The position numbers were made by a program, and so were the translations under genes. A stretch of 64,000 nucleotides of DNA, from contig NZ_QOVY01000004.1 in assembly GCF_003932955.1 (NCBI RefSeq), positions 1 to 64,000 on the forward strand, given 5' to 3'. The stretch comes from Chryseobacterium sp. SC28 (lineage in GTDB: Bacteria; Bacteroidota; Bacteroidia; Flavobacteriales; Weeksellaceae). Every line of letters starts with the position of its first letter. The first letter of the stretch is position 1. Under the pieces are notes generated by a model, which did no database searches, was not told the origin of the DNA, and was given only the letters and a program-made list of their open reading frames with translations. Below, in pieces: positions 36,038-45,941 of this stretch.

Positions 36038-36646
36038 TTATTTAGAGTATAATTCGACGATCAACTGTTCTTTGATATCCTCAGGAATTTGAATTCTCTC
36101 AGGAGCAGTCGTGAAAGTGCCAGTTTTCTTTTCGTCATTGAATTGTAACCACTCATAATTTGCTTTGTAAGCGAGAGCGTCTGCAATGACTTCGAGGGAT
36201 TTTGACTTCTCTCGCACTGCAATCACGTCGCCGGCTTTCAGCAAATAAGAAGGGATGTTTACCAATTCCCCATTCACAGTGATGTGCCTGTGGGAAACCA
36301 GTTGTCTGGCTGCAGATCTTGTTTTTGCAAAGCCAAGTCTGTAAACCACGTTATCCAATCTCGATTCGCAAAGTTGCAACAGGACTTCTCCGGTTACGCC
36401 TTTGCTTCTATGCGCTTTTTCGAAAAGGTTAGCAAATTGTTTCTCGAGGATGCCGTAGGTGTACTTAGCTTTTTGTTTTTCTGCCAACTGTACGGCATAT
36501 TCCGATTTCTTTGCGCCTCTTCTTTTGTTGACGCCGTGCTGTCCCGGTGGTTGATTTTTTCTTTTCTCGAAGTTTTTGTCATCTCCGAAAATTGCTTGAC
36601 CAAATTTTCTAGCAATTTTTGTTTTTGGGCCAATATATCTTGCCAT
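36038..36646 (-). CDS. rpsD: Small ribosomal subunit protein uS4
   Basis: uS4 is a primary 16S rRNA binder that nucleates the small subunit. The 202-residue protein has the expected start [20 protein letters not shown] and the S4 RNA-binding domain ([29 protein letters not shown]). The N-terminal zinc cysteines found in some lineages are absent. In many bacteria uS4 represses the alpha operon; no matching leader structure was identified here. A 77-base AT-rich spacer with short direct repeats separates it from rpsK. Confidence 0.96.
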   Translation of the reverse strand: MARYIGPKTKIARKFGQAIFGDDKNFEKRKNQPPGQHGVNKRRGAKKSEYAVQLAEKQKAKYTYGILEKQFANLFEKAHRSKGVTGEVLLQLCESRLDNVVYRLGFAKTRSAARQLVSHRHITVNGELVNIPSYLLKAGDVIAVREKSKSLEVIADALAYKANYEWLQFNDEKKTGTFTTAPERIQIPEDIKEQLIVELYSK

Positions 36647-36723
36647 GTTTTGTAGGATTTTAGGATTTTAGATTTTAGATTAAAAATGAATGCATTTAAA
36701 ATTTAAAATTCAAAACTTTCGGG

Positions 36724-37113
36724 TTATACTCTTCTTCTTTTAGGTGGTCTGCATCCGTTGTGTGGCAGCGGCGTCACGTCCACGATTTCGCTTACTTCGA
36801 TCCCTGAGTTGTGCAGCGTTCTGATGGCAGATTCTCTACCGGCGCCGGGACCTTTTACAAAAACCTTCACTCTTCTGAGGCCTGCTTCGAAAGCGACTTG
36901 CGAACAGTTTTCGGCAGCCATCTGCGCTGCGAACGGCGTATTCTTTTTAGAACCTCTGAAACCCATTTTGCCGGCAGAAGCCCAAGAGATTACCTCTCCT
37001 GCTTTATTGGTTAAAGAAATGATGATGTTATTGAAGGAAGCCTGGATATGCGCTTCGCCGATAGCATCAACTTTTACTTTTCTTTTCTTAACTACTTTGG
37101 TTTGTTTTGCCAT
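36724..37113 (-). CDS. rpsK: Small ribosomal subunit protein uS11
   Basis: uS11 lies on the platform of the 30S subunit near the E site. The 129-residue protein has the basic start ([12 protein letters not shown]) and the family core [20 protein letters not shown] and [13 protein letters not shown]. It ends with the usual [15 protein letters not shown]. It lies 12 bases after rpsM in the alpha section of the operon. Confidence 0.96.
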   Translation of the reverse strand: MAKQTKVVKKRKVKVDAIGEAHIQASFNNIIISLTNKAGEVISWASAGKMGFRGSKKNTPFAAQMAAENCSQVAFEAGLRRVKVFVKGPGAGRESAIRTLHNSGIEVSEIVDVTPLPHNGCRPPKRRRV

Positions 37114-37125
37114 AATTCCTAACGA

Positions 37126-37503
37126 TTATTTACTTGCTTTTTTCTTGTTAGCAACTGTTTTTCTCTTTCCTTTTCGGGTTCTGGAGTTGTTTTTCGTTCT
37201 CTGGCCTCTTAAAGGTAATCCTAGTCTGTGACGTATTCCTCGTTGGCATCCTATGTCCATCAATCGCTTGATGTTCAATTGCACTTCAGAACGCAATTCA
37301 CCTTCTACTTTGATATTTTCGGTGATGTAGTTTCTGATTGCGGCCAATTCATCGTCATTCCATTCGTTGACTTTCTTGTCTTCGCTGATTCCAGCGTTTT
37401 TCAAAATTTCTGAAGCCGTTCTTCTTCCGATACCGTAGATGTAAGTAAGCCCGATAACGCCTCTTTTGTTTTTTGGTAAATCAATACCTGAAATTCTCGC
37501 CAT
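37126..37503 (-). CDS. rpsM: Small ribosomal subunit protein uS13
   Basis: uS13 forms part of the 30S head and an inter-subunit bridge. The 125-residue protein has the start [20 protein letters not shown], the helix-two-turn-helix region ([11 protein letters not shown]) and the C-terminal [16 protein letters not shown] tail that reaches toward the P site tRNA. It follows rpmJ by 16 bases. Confidence 0.96.
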   Translation of the reverse strand: MARISGIDLPKNKRGVIGLTYIYGIGRRTASEILKNAGISEDKKVNEWNDDELAAIRNYITENIKVEGELRSEVQLNIKRLMDIGCQRGIRHRLGLPLRGQRTKNNSRTRKGKRKTVANKKKASK

Positions 37504-37519
37504 AATTTAATTGTGGTTC

Positions 37520-37636
37520 TTAACCTTGTCTTTGTTTAAATTTAGGGTTCTTTTTGTTGATTACGAAAAGCACACCTTTTCTGCGTACAATTTTGCAATC
37601 AGCACTTCGTTTTTTGATAGATGCTCTAACCTTCAT
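37520..37636 (-). CDS. rpmJ: Large ribosomal subunit protein bL36, zinc-free form
   Basis: This 38-residue protein reads [16 protein letters not shown] at the start and ends NPKFKQRQG. bL36 stabilises 23S rRNA late in 50S assembly. The usual zinc ribbon (three Cys and one His) is reduced to one Cys; the other positions carry Arg, Asn and Phe. This is the C-minus form, which works without zinc. It lies between infA and rpsM, the standard place. Confidence 0.92.
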   Translation of the reverse strand: MKVRASIKKRSADCKIVRRKGVLFVINKKNPKFKQRQG

Positions 37637-37646
37637 TTTGTTGTTT

Positions 37647-37862
37647 TTAATATCTAAAAGTTATTCTCCCTTTAGTTAAGTCATAAGGAGAGAGTTCGAG
37701 TCTTACCTTGTCTCCGGGTAAGAGTTTAATATAATGCATTCTCATTTTACCGGAAATATGGGCTATCAACACGTGTCCATTTTCCAGTTCTACGCGGAAC
37801 TGCGCGTTCGAAAGTGCTTCGGTAATCACGCCGTCCTGTTCTATATGTTTCTGTTTAGCCAT
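37647..37862 (-). CDS. infA: Translation initiation factor IF-1
   Basis: IF-1 binds the 30S A site and assists IF-2 and IF-3 in initiation. The 71-residue OB-fold protein has the conserved segments [37 protein letters not shown] and [12 protein letters not shown]. It lies between secY and rpmJ, 8 bases after secY. Confidence 0.96.
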   Translation of the reverse strand: MAKQKHIEQDGVITEALSNAQFRVELENGHVLIAHISGKMRMHYIKLLPGDKVRLELSPYDLTKGRITFRY

Positions 37863-37870
37863 TGACTTTT

Positions 37871-39250
37871 TTAATAGTTTGATGATCTTGATAATTTAGA
37901 TTGCATCAACCCATCATAGTGATGGTTCAGCAGATACGTATTGATTTGCTGCACGGTATCTAAGATAACGCCCACCATAATCAGCAACGATGTACCTCCA
38001 AAAAACAAGGCAAACCGATCTGTCTGAACAAACGTTCCATGCACTACCGCCGGAAGGACTGCAAAGATAGACAAAAATATTGCTCCCGGCAAGGTAATCT
38101 TGGACAAAATATCATCCAGATAATCAGCCGTTTCCTTCCCGGGTCTTACCTTCGGAATCAATCCTCCATTGCGCTTTAAATCATCAGCCATCTGATTTAC
38201 AGGAATGGTGATTGCCGTATAGAAAAACGAGAAAATTATAATTAATAAGGCAAACAATACATTGTACTGCCAGCTAAATACATTTTTGAATCCTGCCAAA
38301 AAGGTATTGGATTCGTCAACTTTTGTAAGCAATCCCGGGACGAACATTAATGCCTGTGCAAAGATGATGGGCATTACGCCCGCTGCATTTACCTTCAGGG
38401 GAATCCACTGCCTGGCACCTTCCATTAGATTTCTGCTCACGCCACCTCTTGCTTGGGCTCTGCTTACATACTGGATGGGGATTTTTCGTACGGCAACCGA
38501 TAATATGATTGCTAACAGAACGACCACAAGCCAGAAAATAATTTCTATCAAAATCATAATGCTGCCAAAACCACCTTTACCGTTCTGAGTAATTACCTCT
38601 TGATAAAAAGCTGTCGGCAGATCTGCAAGGATTCCTACCATAATAAGAATAGAAATACCATTGCCAATTCCTTTATCCGTAATCTTCTCGCCCAGCCACA
38701 TTGCAAAAACCGAGCCAGCCACCAGAATAATGATGCTTGGCAGCCAGAACATTACAGATGCGGGATCTATATAGTACGCCGACTGGAACTGCGAGTAAGG
38801 CAGGAAAAATTGTGTTACCGATGTGAGGTAAGAAGGCGCCTGTACAAGACAGACTCCGATGGTTAGCCAGCGCGTGATTTGGTTGAGCGTGTTTCTGCCG
38901 CTTTCGCCGTCTTTTTGCAACTTCTGCAGATAAGGGATTGCCATACCCATCAGTTGTACAATAATAGAAGCAGAAATGTAGGGCATAATTCCCAACGCCA
39001 TAATAGAAGCACGGCTGAATGCGCCTCCGGTGAAAGAAGACAATAAACCCAAAAGACCCGCACCCTGCTGGTTTCCGCCTTGGTTTTGGTAGTGTTGCAG
39101 TAAGTTTCCTACTTCTGCAGTATTGATCGCCGGAAGTGAAATATACGATGCGAATCTATACACAAGGACCAGCAAAAGCGTCAGGATTATTTTATCTCTC
39201 AGCTCTTTCAGGCTCCAAATGTTTTTAAGTGTTTGTATAAATTCTTTCAT
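37871..39250 (-). CDS. secY: Preprotein translocase subunit SecY
   Basis: SecY forms the protein-conducting channel of the inner membrane with SecE and SecG. The 459-residue protein has ten membrane segments. It has the plug region after helix 1, the [15 protein letters not shown] segment and the cytoplasmic loops that contact SecA and the ribosome ([16 protein letters not shown] and the [10 protein letters not shown] segment). It is slightly longer than E. coli SecY. It lies 10 bases after rplO within the spc section. Confidence 0.96.
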   Translation of the reverse strand: MKEFIQTLKNIWSLKELRDKIILTLLLVLVYRFASYISLPAINTAEVGNLLQHYQNQGGNQQGAGLLGLLSSFTGGAFSRASIMALGIMPYISASIIVQLMGMAIPYLQKLQKDGESGRNTLNQITRWLTIGVCLVQAPSYLTSVTQFFLPYSQFQSAYYIDPASVMFWLPSIIILVAGSVFAMWLGEKITDKGIGNGISILIMVGILADLPTAFYQEVITQNGKGGFGSIMILIEIIFWLVVVLLAIILSVAVRKIPIQYVSRAQARGGVSRNLMEGARQWIPLKVNAAGVMPIIFAQALMFVPGLLTKVDESNTFLAGFKNVFSWQYNVLFALLIIIFSFFYTAITIPVNQMADDLKRNGGLIPKVRPGKETADYLDDILSKITLPGAIFLSIFAVLPAVVHGTFVQTDRFALFFGGTSLLIMVGVILDTVQQINTYLLNHHYDGLMQSKLSRSSNY

Positions 39251-39260
39251 TAGTCAATGA

Positions 39261-39710
39261 TTAAAGAGTAATGGCTTTACCTCCTGCTTTGTTGATGGCT
39301 TCTTCAGCAGATTTAGTGAATTTATCCGCAGCGATCGAAACATTGGCTTTCCAATCTCCTCTGCCTAGGATTTTTACTAATTCGTTTTTAGATGCAAGAC
39401 CGTTTTCTACCAAGACGTCTCGGGTGATATCACCGGTGATGTTCTTGGTATCGATCAAAGTTTGGATGGTATCGAGATTGATGGCTCTGAACTCTTTTCT
39501 ATTAACGTTTTTGAAACCAAATTTTGGCAATCTTCTTTGCAAAGGCATCTGCCCGCCTTCGAAACCGATTTTCTGAGAATATCCGGCTCTGGCTTTTTGA
39601 CCTTTGTGACCTTTGGTTGAAGTACCACCGTAGCCGCTTCCCTGCCCTCTGCCGATTCTTTTTGTGCTGAATGTGGAACCAGCTGATGGTTTTAAGTTAT
39701 TTAAATTCAT
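39261..39710 (-). CDS. rplO: Large ribosomal subunit protein uL15
   Basis: uL15 helps organise 23S rRNA late in 50S assembly. The 149-residue product begins MNLNNLKPSAGST and has the glycine-rich basic stretch RIGRGQGSGYGGTSTKGHKGQKARAGY. I chose the ATG at 39710 because the conserved core begins there; a longer frame to 39770 adds unconserved residues. It lies 74 bases after rpmD. Confidence 0.95.
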   Translation of the reverse strand: MNLNNLKPSAGSTFSTKRIGRGQGSGYGGTSTKGHKGQKARAGYSQKIGFEGGQMPLQRRLPKFGFKNVNRKEFRAINLDTIQTLIDTKNITGDITRDVLVENGLASKNELVKILGRGDWKANVSIAADKFTKSAEEAINKAGGKAITL

Positions 39711-39784
39711 TGTCTTATTGAATATTTGAGATATAGATGCGAGACCGAAGAGAACTCTCCCATCTTGCATCTCTTGATCTGTTA

Positions 39785-39961
39785 TTATTTTTGAACTTCT
39801 AATAGGTGACTCACAGAAGCGATCATTCCTAAGATGGAAGGTGTTGCTTCGTGCTCGATCACTTGGTGCAATTTTTTAAATCCTAAAGCTTCCAGCGTTC
39901 TTTTTTGGGTTTTGGATCTATTAATAGCGCTTCGAACTTGTTTTACTTTGATTGTTGCCAT
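39785..39961 (-). CDS. rpmD: Large ribosomal subunit protein uL30
   Basis: This 58-residue protein starts MATIKVKQVRSAINRSKTQ and ends SHLLEVQK. uL30 binds 23S rRNA domain II. The conserved pattern VRSAINRSKTQKRTLEALGF is clear. It lies between rpsE and rplO, as in other bacteria, 11 bases after rpsE. Confidence 0.92.
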   Translation of the reverse strand: MATIKVKQVRSAINRSKTQKRTLEALGFKKLHQVIEHEATPSILGMIASVSHLLEVQK

Positions 39962-39972
39962 TATGATATTGA

Positions 39973-40491
39973 TTAACCGTTAAACACTTTATCTAAAGAA
40001 ACTCCCCTCATTCTTGCGATCTCCTCTGGTCTTCTGATGTCGAGCAATGCGTTGAAAGTCGCTTTCACCACATTATGTGGGTTAGAAGAACCTTTAGATT
40101 TCGACAATACATCGTGTACACCTGCAGATTCCAATACTGCACGAACGGCGCCCCCCGCGATGAGCCCTGTACCGTGAGACGCTGGTCTCAAGAAGATATC
40201 GGCACCGCCGTATCTTGCAGAAGTCTGGTGCGGGATGGTGTGGTTGATGACAGGAACTTTTACCAAGTTTTTCTTAGCATCTTCAACGGCTTTTGCGATG
40301 GCAGAAGCCACTTCTTTGGATTTACCGAGTCCGTACCCGATGATTCCGTCTTCGTTTCCTACCACAACAATTGCAGAAAACCCGAAAGCTCTACCTCCTT
40401 TGGTAACTTTGGTTACTCTGTTGACATCTACCAGGCGATCTTTTAATTCTAATCCTCCAGGTTTTACTCTTTCTATACTACTATCTACCAT
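39973..40491 (-). CDS. rpsE: Small ribosomal subunit protein uS5
   Basis: uS5 contributes to decoding accuracy and the mRNA entry helicase. The 172-residue protein has the double-stranded RNA-binding-like region ([23 protein letters not shown]) and the loop [15 protein letters not shown]. It has the C-terminal segment [20 protein letters not shown]. It lies 21 bases after rplR. Confidence 0.96.
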   Translation of the reverse strand: MVDSSIERVKPGGLELKDRLVDVNRVTKVTKGGRAFGFSAIVVVGNEDGIIGYGLGKSKEVASAIAKAVEDAKKNLVKVPVINHTIPHQTSARYGGADIFLRPASHGTGLIAGGAVRAVLESAGVHDVLSKSKGSSNPHNVVKATFNALLDIRRPEEIARMRGVSLDKVFNG

Positions 40492-40512
40492 TTTTTTTCC
40501 GAATTTTTAAGA

Positions 40513-40866
40513 TTAGAATTTAAGACCCCCTTCTCTGGCGCCATCTGCAAGAGCTTTCACTCGGCCGTGGTACACGAAACCATTTCTGTCAAAAACGATA
40601 TTCTCGATACCGGCGGCTTTGGCTTTTTCGGCAATTGCCTTACCTACGGCTGCAGCTACTTCTGTTTTTGTGCCTTTAGCATCCACTCCCTTTTCTCTGG
40701 AGGAGGCCGATACCAAGGTTTTTCCTTCTTTATCATCTACCAACTGTGCGTAGATTTCTTTATTGCTTTTGAATACAGACAATCTTGGTAAGGTTGCAGA
40801 TCCTGAGATCTTACCCCTTACTCTTCTTTTGATTCTGTTTCTTTTCTCAACTTTTGTTAATGCCAT
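40513..40866 (-). CDS. rplR: Large ribosomal subunit protein uL18
   Basis: uL18 carries 5S rRNA into the 50S subunit. The 117-residue protein has the basic N-terminus ([20 protein letters not shown]), the [14 protein letters not shown] segment and the [24 protein letters not shown] end. It lies 11 bases after rplF. Confidence 0.96.
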   Translation of the reverse strand: MALTKVEKRNRIKRRVRGKISGSATLPRLSVFKSNKEIYAQLVDDKEGKTLVSASSREKGVDAKGTKTEVAAAVGKAIAEKAKAAGIENIVFDRNGFVYHGRVKALADGAREGGLKF

Positions 40867-40877
40867 TTTCTTAATTT

Positions 40878-41423
40878 TTATGCAGATTTACCGGCTTTTC
40901 TTCTAATGATTTCACCTACGAATCTCACACCTTTACCTTTGTAAGGCTCTGGTTTTCTGAAAGATCTGATCTTTGCAGCCACCATTCCCAGCAGTTGATT
41001 ATCGTAAGAAGATAGCGTAACGATCGGGTTTTTCCCTTTTTCAGTCAATGTATCCAAGGTCACTTCTTTTGGAAGTTCCAAGACGATAGCGTGGGAAAAT
41101 CCGAGAGCCAATTCTAATCTTTGGCCGCTGTGGGATGCTCTGTATCCAACGCCTACCAATTCTAATTGCTTGGTGAATCCTGTCGTTGTCCCCACAATCA
41201 TATTGTGGATAAGCGCGCGGTACAAGCCGTGAAGCGCTTTGTGTTCTTTTGAGTCGGACGGTCGGCTGAACGTCAGTACGCCGTCTTCCTGAGTGAAGGT
41301 AATTCCTCCTGTAAGTTCCTGAACCAATTCGCCCTTTGGACCTTTCACTGTTACCACATTATCTTTTTGAGAAATTGTAACACCAGCAGGAACTTCTATA
41401 ATTGCTTTACCAATTCTTGACAT
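40878..41423 (-). CDS. rplF: Large ribosomal subunit protein uL6
   Basis: uL6 lies near the factor-binding site and the sarcin-ricin loop. The 181-residue protein has the tandem uL6 domains starting [16 protein letters not shown] and ends with the conserved [21 protein letters not shown]. It lies 19 bases after rpsH. Confidence 0.96.
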   Translation of the reverse strand: MSRIGKAIIEVPAGVTISQKDNVVTVKGPKGELVQELTGGITFTQEDGVLTFSRPSDSKEHKALHGLYRALIHNMIVGTTTGFTKQLELVGVGYRASHSGQRLELALGFSHAIVLELPKEVTLDTLTEKGKNPIVTLSSYDNQLLGMVAAKIRSFRKPEPYKGKGVRFVGEIIRRKAGKSA

Positions 41424-41442
41424 TTTCCTTTGTTTTAAAAAA

Positions 41443-41841
41443 TTAATATACGTAGCAAATGACTTCGCCTCCTACTTTCTCTTGTCTTGCTTTTTTGTCG
41501 GTCATCACTCCTCTGGAAGTAGAGATAATAGCGATGCCCAAGCCATTGAGCACTCTTGGCAGTTCGGCCGAACCCTTGTACTGTCTCAGTCCCGGTCTCG
41601 AAGCCCTTTGGATAGACTTGATCGCCGGCTTATTAGTTTGCTTGTCGTACTTAAGAGCGATTTTGATTGTTCCCTGAACCGTGTTGTCATCGAATTTGTA
41701 ATTCAAGATGTAACCTTGGTCGAAAAGAATTTTCGTAAGCTCTTTTTTGATTTTCGATGCAGGAATTTCCACCACTTTGTGGCCTGCGCTTTGTGCGTTC
41801 CTTACTCTGGTCAGGAAATCTGAAATTGGATCTGTTACCAT
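41443..41841 (-). CDS. rpsH: Small ribosomal subunit protein uS8
   Basis: uS8 is a primary binder of 16S rRNA helix 21 and represses the spc operon in E. coli. The 132-residue protein has the start TDPISDFLTRVRNAQ and the RNA-binding end STSRGVMTDKKARQEKVGGE. A 149-base spacer with a long inverted repeat (41893-41955) separates it from rpsN, unlike the tight spacing elsewhere. Confidence 0.96.
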   Translation of the reverse strand: MVTDPISDFLTRVRNAQSAGHKVVEIPASKIKKELTKILFDQGYILNYKFDDNTVQGTIKIALKYDKQTNKPAIKSIQRASRPGLRQYKGSAELPRVLNGLGIAIISTSRGVMTDKKARQEKVGGEVICYVY

Positions 41842-41892
41842 TTCTTTGTTTTAAATTATTGGTTTATGACAACCAGTTTTGAAAAAGAATCA

Positions 41893-41955
41893 AGATAAAA
41901 GAACAAAGAGCCAAGACCTTAAAATCTTTTCTCTTTATACTTTTTTCTTTTATCT
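41893..41955. repeat. 63-base inverted repeat inside the spc operon
   Basis: Outer arms AGATAAAAGAA (41893-41903) and TTCTTTTATCT (41945-41955) are perfectly complementary. Further pairing is seen between AAAGAG (41905-41910) and CTCTTT (41931-41936). The whole can form a long hairpin in the mRNA between rpsN and rpsH. It looks like a miniature inverted-repeat insertion or an mRNA processing or attenuation hairpin. No T-run follows, so full termination is not expected. Confidence 0.6.
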
Positions 41956-41990
41956 ACAATCAACTTAATTGCCTCGATTGTTCTTGTTGC

Positions 41991-42260
41991 TTACCAACTA
42001 GCTTTTTTCACGCCGGGGATTAGGCCGTTGTTCGCCATTTCTCTGAAAGTTACTCTGGAAATGCCGAATGTTCTCATATATCCTCGAGGTCTGCCTGTCA
42101 ATTTACATCTGTTGTGTAATCTCACGGGGGAGGCATTTTTGGGCAACTTCTGCAATGCTTCGTAATCTCCGGCTTCTTTCAGAGCTTTTCTTTTCTCAGC
42201 ATATTTCGCTACAGTAGCTTCTCTTTTGCGCTCGCGCGCTTTCATTGATTCTTTAGCCAT
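41991..42260 (-). CDS. rpsN: Small ribosomal subunit protein uS14, zinc-free form
   Basis: uS14 is part of the 30S head. At 89 residues this is the long form without the four-cysteine zinc motif; the only Cys is in [11 protein letters not shown]. It ends with the conserved [11 protein letters not shown]. It lies three bases after rplE and before the unusually long spacer with the inverted repeat. Confidence 0.96.
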   Translation of the reverse strand: MAKESMKARERKREATVAKYAEKRKALKEAGDYEALQKLPKNASPVRLHNRCKLTGRPRGYMRTFGISRVTFREMANNGLIPGVKKASW

Positions 42261-42263
42261 TTC

Positions 42264-42815
42264 TTAATTCTTTTTGAAAGGTAACCCGAAGTGAGTTAAT
42301 AATGATTTTGCTTCTTTGTCAGTCTTTGCAGTTGTCACGAAAGTAATGTCCATCCCTTGGATTTTTTTCACTTTGTCTATGACGATCTCCGGGAAGATGA
42401 TTTGCTCGGTGATTCCTAAGTTGTAGTTGCCTCTTCCGTCGAAACCGTCAGCTTTGATACCGGAAAAATCTCTAATTCTTGGTAGCGCAGAGGACGTCAA
42501 TCGGTCTAGGAATTCGTACATTTTATCTGCTCTAAGTGTCACCCTCGCCCCGATTGGCATTCCTTTTCTTAGTTTGAAGGCTGCTTCATCTTTTTTGGAT
42601 AGGGTACCTACCGCTTTTTGTCCTGTGATTGCCGTCAACTCTTCGATAGCGTAATCCACGATTTTTTTATCCTGAACCGCCGATCCCAGTCCTTGGCTTA
42701 CAACGATTTTCAATAATTTAGGCACCTGCATTACAGATTTGTACCCAAATTCTTCCATCATTGCAGGAACGATCTTGTCTTTATATTGTTGTTTTGGTCT
42801 TGCTATATATTCCAT
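42264..42815 (-). CDS. rplE: Large ribosomal subunit protein uL5
   Basis: uL5 binds 5S rRNA and forms an inter-subunit bridge near the P site. The 183-residue protein has the conserved segments [20 protein letters not shown] and [22 protein letters not shown], and ends with the [15 protein letters not shown] segment. It lies 11 bases after rplX. Confidence 0.96.
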   Translation of the reverse strand: MEYIARPKQQYKDKIVPAMMEEFGYKSVMQVPKLLKIVVSQGLGSAVQDKKIVDYAIEELTAITGQKAVGTLSKKDEAAFKLRKGMPIGARVTLRADKMYEFLDRLTSSALPRIRDFSGIKADGFDGRGNYNLGITEQIIFPEIVIDKVKKIQGMDITFVTTAKTDKEAKSLLTHFGLPFKKN

Positions 42816-42826
42816 CGTAAATCTAA

Positions 42827-43147
42827 TTATAAAGTTTCGCCGGTAGTTTTCGCTACTCTTACTTTTTTGTCTCCGTCTATTTTGATTCCCACTTTGGTAG
42901 CTTTCCCGTTTTTATCGATGAGTGCCACGTTTGAGATGTGTATAGAAGCTTCTTTTTCAACAATTCCTCCTTGAGGGTTAGCGGCGGATGGTTTCATGTG
43001 TTTCTTCACGATATTCAGTCCTGCAACGATGACCCTTGGATCTTTACCTTCTTTTCTGATGACTTGTAGGACTTCGCCTTTCTTACCTTTATTTTTTCCG
43101 GTAGTTACAAGTACATTGTCTCCTCTTTTTATTTTAACTTTTGTCAT
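42827..43147 (-). CDS. rplX: Large ribosomal subunit protein uL24
   Basis: uL24 starts 50S assembly and lies beside the exit tunnel. The 106-residue protein has the KOW motif ([23 protein letters not shown]) and the conserved [22 protein letters not shown]. It lies 20 bases after rplN. Confidence 0.96.
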   Translation of the reverse strand: MTKVKIKRGDNVLVTTGKNKGKKGEVLQVIRKEGKDPRVIVAGLNIVKKHMKPSAANPQGGIVEKEASIHISNVALIDKNGKATKVGIKIDGDKKVRVAKTTGETL

Positions 43148-43167
43148 TTTTTTGTAAAATTTTAAAA

Positions 43168-43536
43168 TTAAAGTACTTCAGGAGCTAATGAAATAACCTT
43201 CATATATTCTTTATCTCTCAATTCGCGCGCCACAGGCCCGAAAACACGGGTTCCTCTCATTTCTCCGGCAGCGTTGAGCAACACACAAGCGTTGTCTTCA
43301 AATTTGATGTACGAACCATCTTTTCTTCGCACGGCTTTTTTTGTTCGTACGACCACCGCTTTGGATACCTGACCTTTTTTTGCGTTTCCTGATGGTGTAG
43401 AATCTTTGATAGTCACTACAATTTTATCACCCACAGAAGCATATCTTCTTCTAGTACCTCCTAGAACTCTGATTACCAGTACTTCTTTAGCACCCGTGTT
43501 ATCAGCAACTTTTAATCTTGATTCGGTTTGTAACAT
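43168..43536 (-). CDS. rplN: Large ribosomal subunit protein uL14
   Basis: uL14 lies at the subunit interface and is a contact for silencing factor RsfS. The 122-residue protein starts [20 protein letters not shown] and ends with the typical [12 protein letters not shown]-like segment ([12 protein letters not shown]). Its start codon overlaps the rpsQ stop codon by one base. Confidence 0.96.
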   Translation of the reverse strand: MLQTESRLKVADNTGAKEVLVIRVLGGTRRRYASVGDKIVVTIKDSTPSGNAKKGQVSKAVVVRTKKAVRRKDGSYIKFEDNACVLLNAAGEMRGTRVFGPVARELRDKEYMKVISLAPEVL

Positions 43537-43790
43537 TATTTAGCTTTTTCTATGATTCTTACTAATCTCCATCTTTTGTTTTTGCTCAGAGGTCGGGTTT
43601 CAGTGATCAAAACTGTATCGCCTTCTGTGCATTCGTTTTTTTCATCGTGAGCGGTATATTTTTTCGTTTTCAAAACGAATTTGCCGTACATTGGATGTTT
43701 CACTCTCGTAGTTTCGCTAACAACAATAGTCTTTTCCATTTTATTGCTGGAAACTATTCCGATTCTTTCTTTTCTTAAATTTCTGTCCAT
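43536..43790 (-). CDS. rpsQ: Small ribosomal subunit protein uS17
   Basis: uS17 is a primary 16S rRNA binder. The 84-residue OB-fold protein has the family segments [19 protein letters not shown] and [22 protein letters not shown]. It lies 12 bases after rpmC and overlaps the start of rplN by one base. Confidence 0.96.
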   Translation of the reverse strand: MDRNLRKERIGIVSSNKMEKTIVVSETTRVKHPMYGKFVLKTKKYTAHDEKNECTEGDTVLITETRPLSKNKRWRLVRIIEKAK

Positions 43791-43802
43791 TGTAAAAAGG
43801 AA

Positions 43803-43988
43803 TTATTGTTTGTTAGTTAACGCGGTATTTAGTCTAGCGATAGATCTTCTCAAATCTCTGATTAAGATCGGATTTTCCAGCGGACTGATTTTGTGGGCTA
43901 ATTTTGTTCTTGTATAATTAGCTTTGGCTTCAGCCAATTGGTTTTGTAAATCCTCTTTGCTTAAATTTTTGATGTCAGCTTTTTTCAT
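43803..43988 (-). CDS. rpmC: Large ribosomal subunit protein uL29
   Basis: uL29 lies at the exit tunnel and helps dock SRP and trigger factor. The 61-residue helical protein shows the usual pattern of a first helix (LSKEDLQNQLAEAKANY) and a second with the RDLRRSIARLNT motif. It lies 11 bases after rplP. Confidence 0.95.
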   Translation of the reverse strand: MKKADIKNLSKEDLQNQLAEAKANYTRTKLAHKISPLENPILIRDLRRSIARLNTALTNKQ

Positions 43989-43999
43989 TTTAATAGAGA

Positions 44000-44425
44000 T
44001 TATAGCGGTTTAACAAAATCGTTTGCCACTACGAATTTCGTAACGACCGGCAACTTCTGAGCTGCAAGCCTAAGGGCTTCTTTGGCAACATCGTAAGGTA
44101 CGCCACCAACTTCGAACATAATTTTACCGGGTTTCACTACGGCTACCCAATATTCTACGGCACCTTTACCTTTACCCATCCTTACTTCGGCCGGTTTCTT
44201 GGTAATCGGCTTGTCCGGGAATATTTTGATCCATAGCTGGCCTTCTCTTTTCATATATCTTGTCGCAGCGATACGGGCTGCTTCAATTTGTCTTGCAGTA
44301 ATCCAAGCTCCCTCTGTAGCTTTGATTCCGAAGGTTCCGTAAGCGAGTTGATTCCCTCTTTGGGCAATCCCCTTCATCTTCATCTTGTGAACTCTGCGGA
44401 ATTTGGTTCTTTTTGGTTGTAACAT
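44000..44425 (-). CDS. rplP: Large ribosomal subunit protein uL16
   Basis: uL16 binds near the A-site tRNA elbow and the central protuberance. The 141-residue protein starts [19 protein letters not shown] and includes the conserved [20 protein letters not shown], with the Arg that is hydroxylated in E. coli uL16 nearby. It follows rpsC after a 76-base AT-rich spacer. Confidence 0.96.
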   Translation of the reverse strand: MLQPKRTKFRRVHKMKMKGIAQRGNQLAYGTFGIKATEGAWITARQIEAARIAATRYMKREGQLWIKIFPDKPITKKPAEVRMGKGKGAVEYWVAVVKPGKIMFEVGGVPYDVAKEALRLAAQKLPVVTKFVVANDFVKPL

Positions 44426-44501
44426 AATTTTAAATTTTAGATTTTAGAATTTAGATTTTAAAAAAGTAACGGTCATTTAAAAACTATCCTCTAAAATTTT
44501 A

Positions 44502-45254
44502 TTAATTATTTCTTCTTGGTTTTCTCTCGCCACCTCGGTTCTCTCTGTCTCCGCCTCTTTCATTTCTGTCGCTGCGTCCTCCGGAAGGTGCTTTTTTCTG
44601 TTGTCCTACGAGTGGCGTAAGCTCTCTCTTGCCGTACACTTCTCCTTTCATAATCCAAACTTTGACGCCTAATTTACCATACTGCGTCAATGCTTCACCG
44701 ATGTGATAATCGATATCTGCACGGAAAGTCGATAAAGGAATTCGTCCTTCTTTGAAGTTTTCGGAACGTGCCATTTCAGCGCCGTTCAATCTTCCGGAAA
44801 TTTGCACTTTGATCCCTTCTGCACCCATTCTCATCGTAGAAGCGATGGCCATTTTCACAGCTCTTCTGTAGGAGATACGGTTTTCAATTTGCTTAGCAAT
44901 GCTGTCGGCAACGAGCACGGCATCCAGCTCGGGTCTTTTGATTTCGAAGATATTGATCTGAATATCTTTACCGGTCAATTTTTTCAACTCTTCTTTTAGT
45001 TTGTCCACTTCTTGTCCGCCTTTTCCGATGATAAGTCCCGGTCTGGCAGTCGTGATCGTCACAGTTACTAATTTCAGGGTTCTCTCAATATAGATTTTTG
45101 AAATTCCGCCTTTGGATAATCTTGCTTCAAGGTATCTTCTGATTTTGTAATCTTCAGCGATTCTGTCGCCGTAGTTTTTACCACCAAACCAGTTAGAATC
45201 CCATCCTCTGATGATTCCTAATCTGTTACCAATTGGATTTGTCTTCTGTCCCAT
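44502..45254 (-). CDS. rpsC: Small ribosomal subunit protein uS3, with basic C-terminal tail
   Basis: uS3 forms part of the mRNA entry channel. The 250-residue protein has the KH domain ([25 protein letters not shown]) and the RNA-binding C-terminal domain (WIMKGEVYG). The last 30 or so residues form a Gly-Arg-Asn-rich tail ([18 protein letters not shown]), longer than in E. coli. It overlaps nothing and lies eight bases after rplV. Confidence 0.96.
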   Translation of the reverse strand: MGQKTNPIGNRLGIIRGWDSNWFGGKNYGDRIAEDYKIRRYLEARLSKGGISKIYIERTLKLVTVTITTARPGLIIGKGGQEVDKLKEELKKLTGKDIQINIFEIKRPELDAVLVADSIAKQIENRISYRRAVKMAIASTMRMGAEGIKVQISGRLNGAEMARSENFKEGRIPLSTFRADIDYHIGEALTQYGKLGVKVWIMKGEVYGKRELTPLVGQQKKAPSGGRSDRNERGGDRENRGGERKPRRNN

Positions 45255-45262
45255 ACCTTGAA

Positions 45263-45658
45263 TTAATTTTTAGTACCTAAGATTAATGTAATGTGGTTAG
45301 ATCTTTTTCTGATTCTGTAGCCGCGTCCTTGCGGAGCCGGTCTCAGTCTCTTCAGTTGTCTTGCGCTATCCACGAATACTTCTTTTACAACCAGGTTTGC
45401 TTCCTCTATGTCGGCACCTTCGTTTTTGGATTGCCAGTTGGCAATGGCAGAAAGGAGTACTTTTTCCAATTTCTCGGAAGCCCCTTTCTTAGAATATTTT
45501 AAGATGGACAAAGCTTTCTCTACCTCTACTCCTCTGATGATATCAGCTACTAATCTCATTTTTCTTGGAGAAGATGGGCAGTCGTTGTACAACGCTTTTG
45601 CCACATCTTGGTTTGCTACTTTACGTGCTAATGCACTTTCTCTTTTTCTTGATCCCAT
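45263..45658 (-). CDS. rplV: Large ribosomal subunit protein uL22
   Basis: uL22 reaches into the exit tunnel, where its beta-hairpin affects macrolide sensitivity. The 131-residue protein has the conserved [14 protein letters not shown] and the hairpin segment [20 protein letters not shown]. It lies two bases after rpsS. Confidence 0.96.
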   Translation of the reverse strand: MGSRKRESALARKVANQDVAKALYNDCPSSPRKMRLVADIIRGVEVEKALSILKYSKKGASEKLEKVLLSAIANWQSKNEGADIEEANLVVKEVFVDSARQLKRLRPAPQGRGYRIRKRSNHITLILGTKN

Positions 45659-45660
45659 GA

Positions 45661-45939
45661 TTATCTACCTCCTTTATTTTTGTTACCACCGTGACCTCTG
45701 AAAGATCTTGTCGGAGAAAATTCGCCTAGCTTGTGTCCTACCATGTTTTCTGTAACATAAACGGGGATAAAAGATTTCCCGTTGTGTACTGCGATAGTTT
45801 GACCTACGAAATCCGGAGAGATCATAGACGCTCTGGACCAAGTTTTGATGACTGTCTTTTTATTAGACTGTATATTTGTCTGAACCTTCTTATCTAAAGT
45901 ATGATGAATAAAAGGTCCTTTTTTAAGTGATCTTGACAT
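45661..45939 (-). CDS. rpsS: Small ribosomal subunit protein uS19
   Basis: uS19 sits in the 30S head with uS13. The 92-residue protein begins [19 protein letters not shown] and has the core [22 protein letters not shown] and the end [12 protein letters not shown]. It lies two bases after rplB. Confidence 0.96.
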   Translation of the reverse strand: MSRSLKKGPFIHHTLDKKVQTNIQSNKKTVIKTWSRASMISPDFVGQTIAVHNGKSFIPVYVTENMVGHKLGEFSPTRSFRGHGGNKNKGGR

Positions 45940-45941
45940 AT

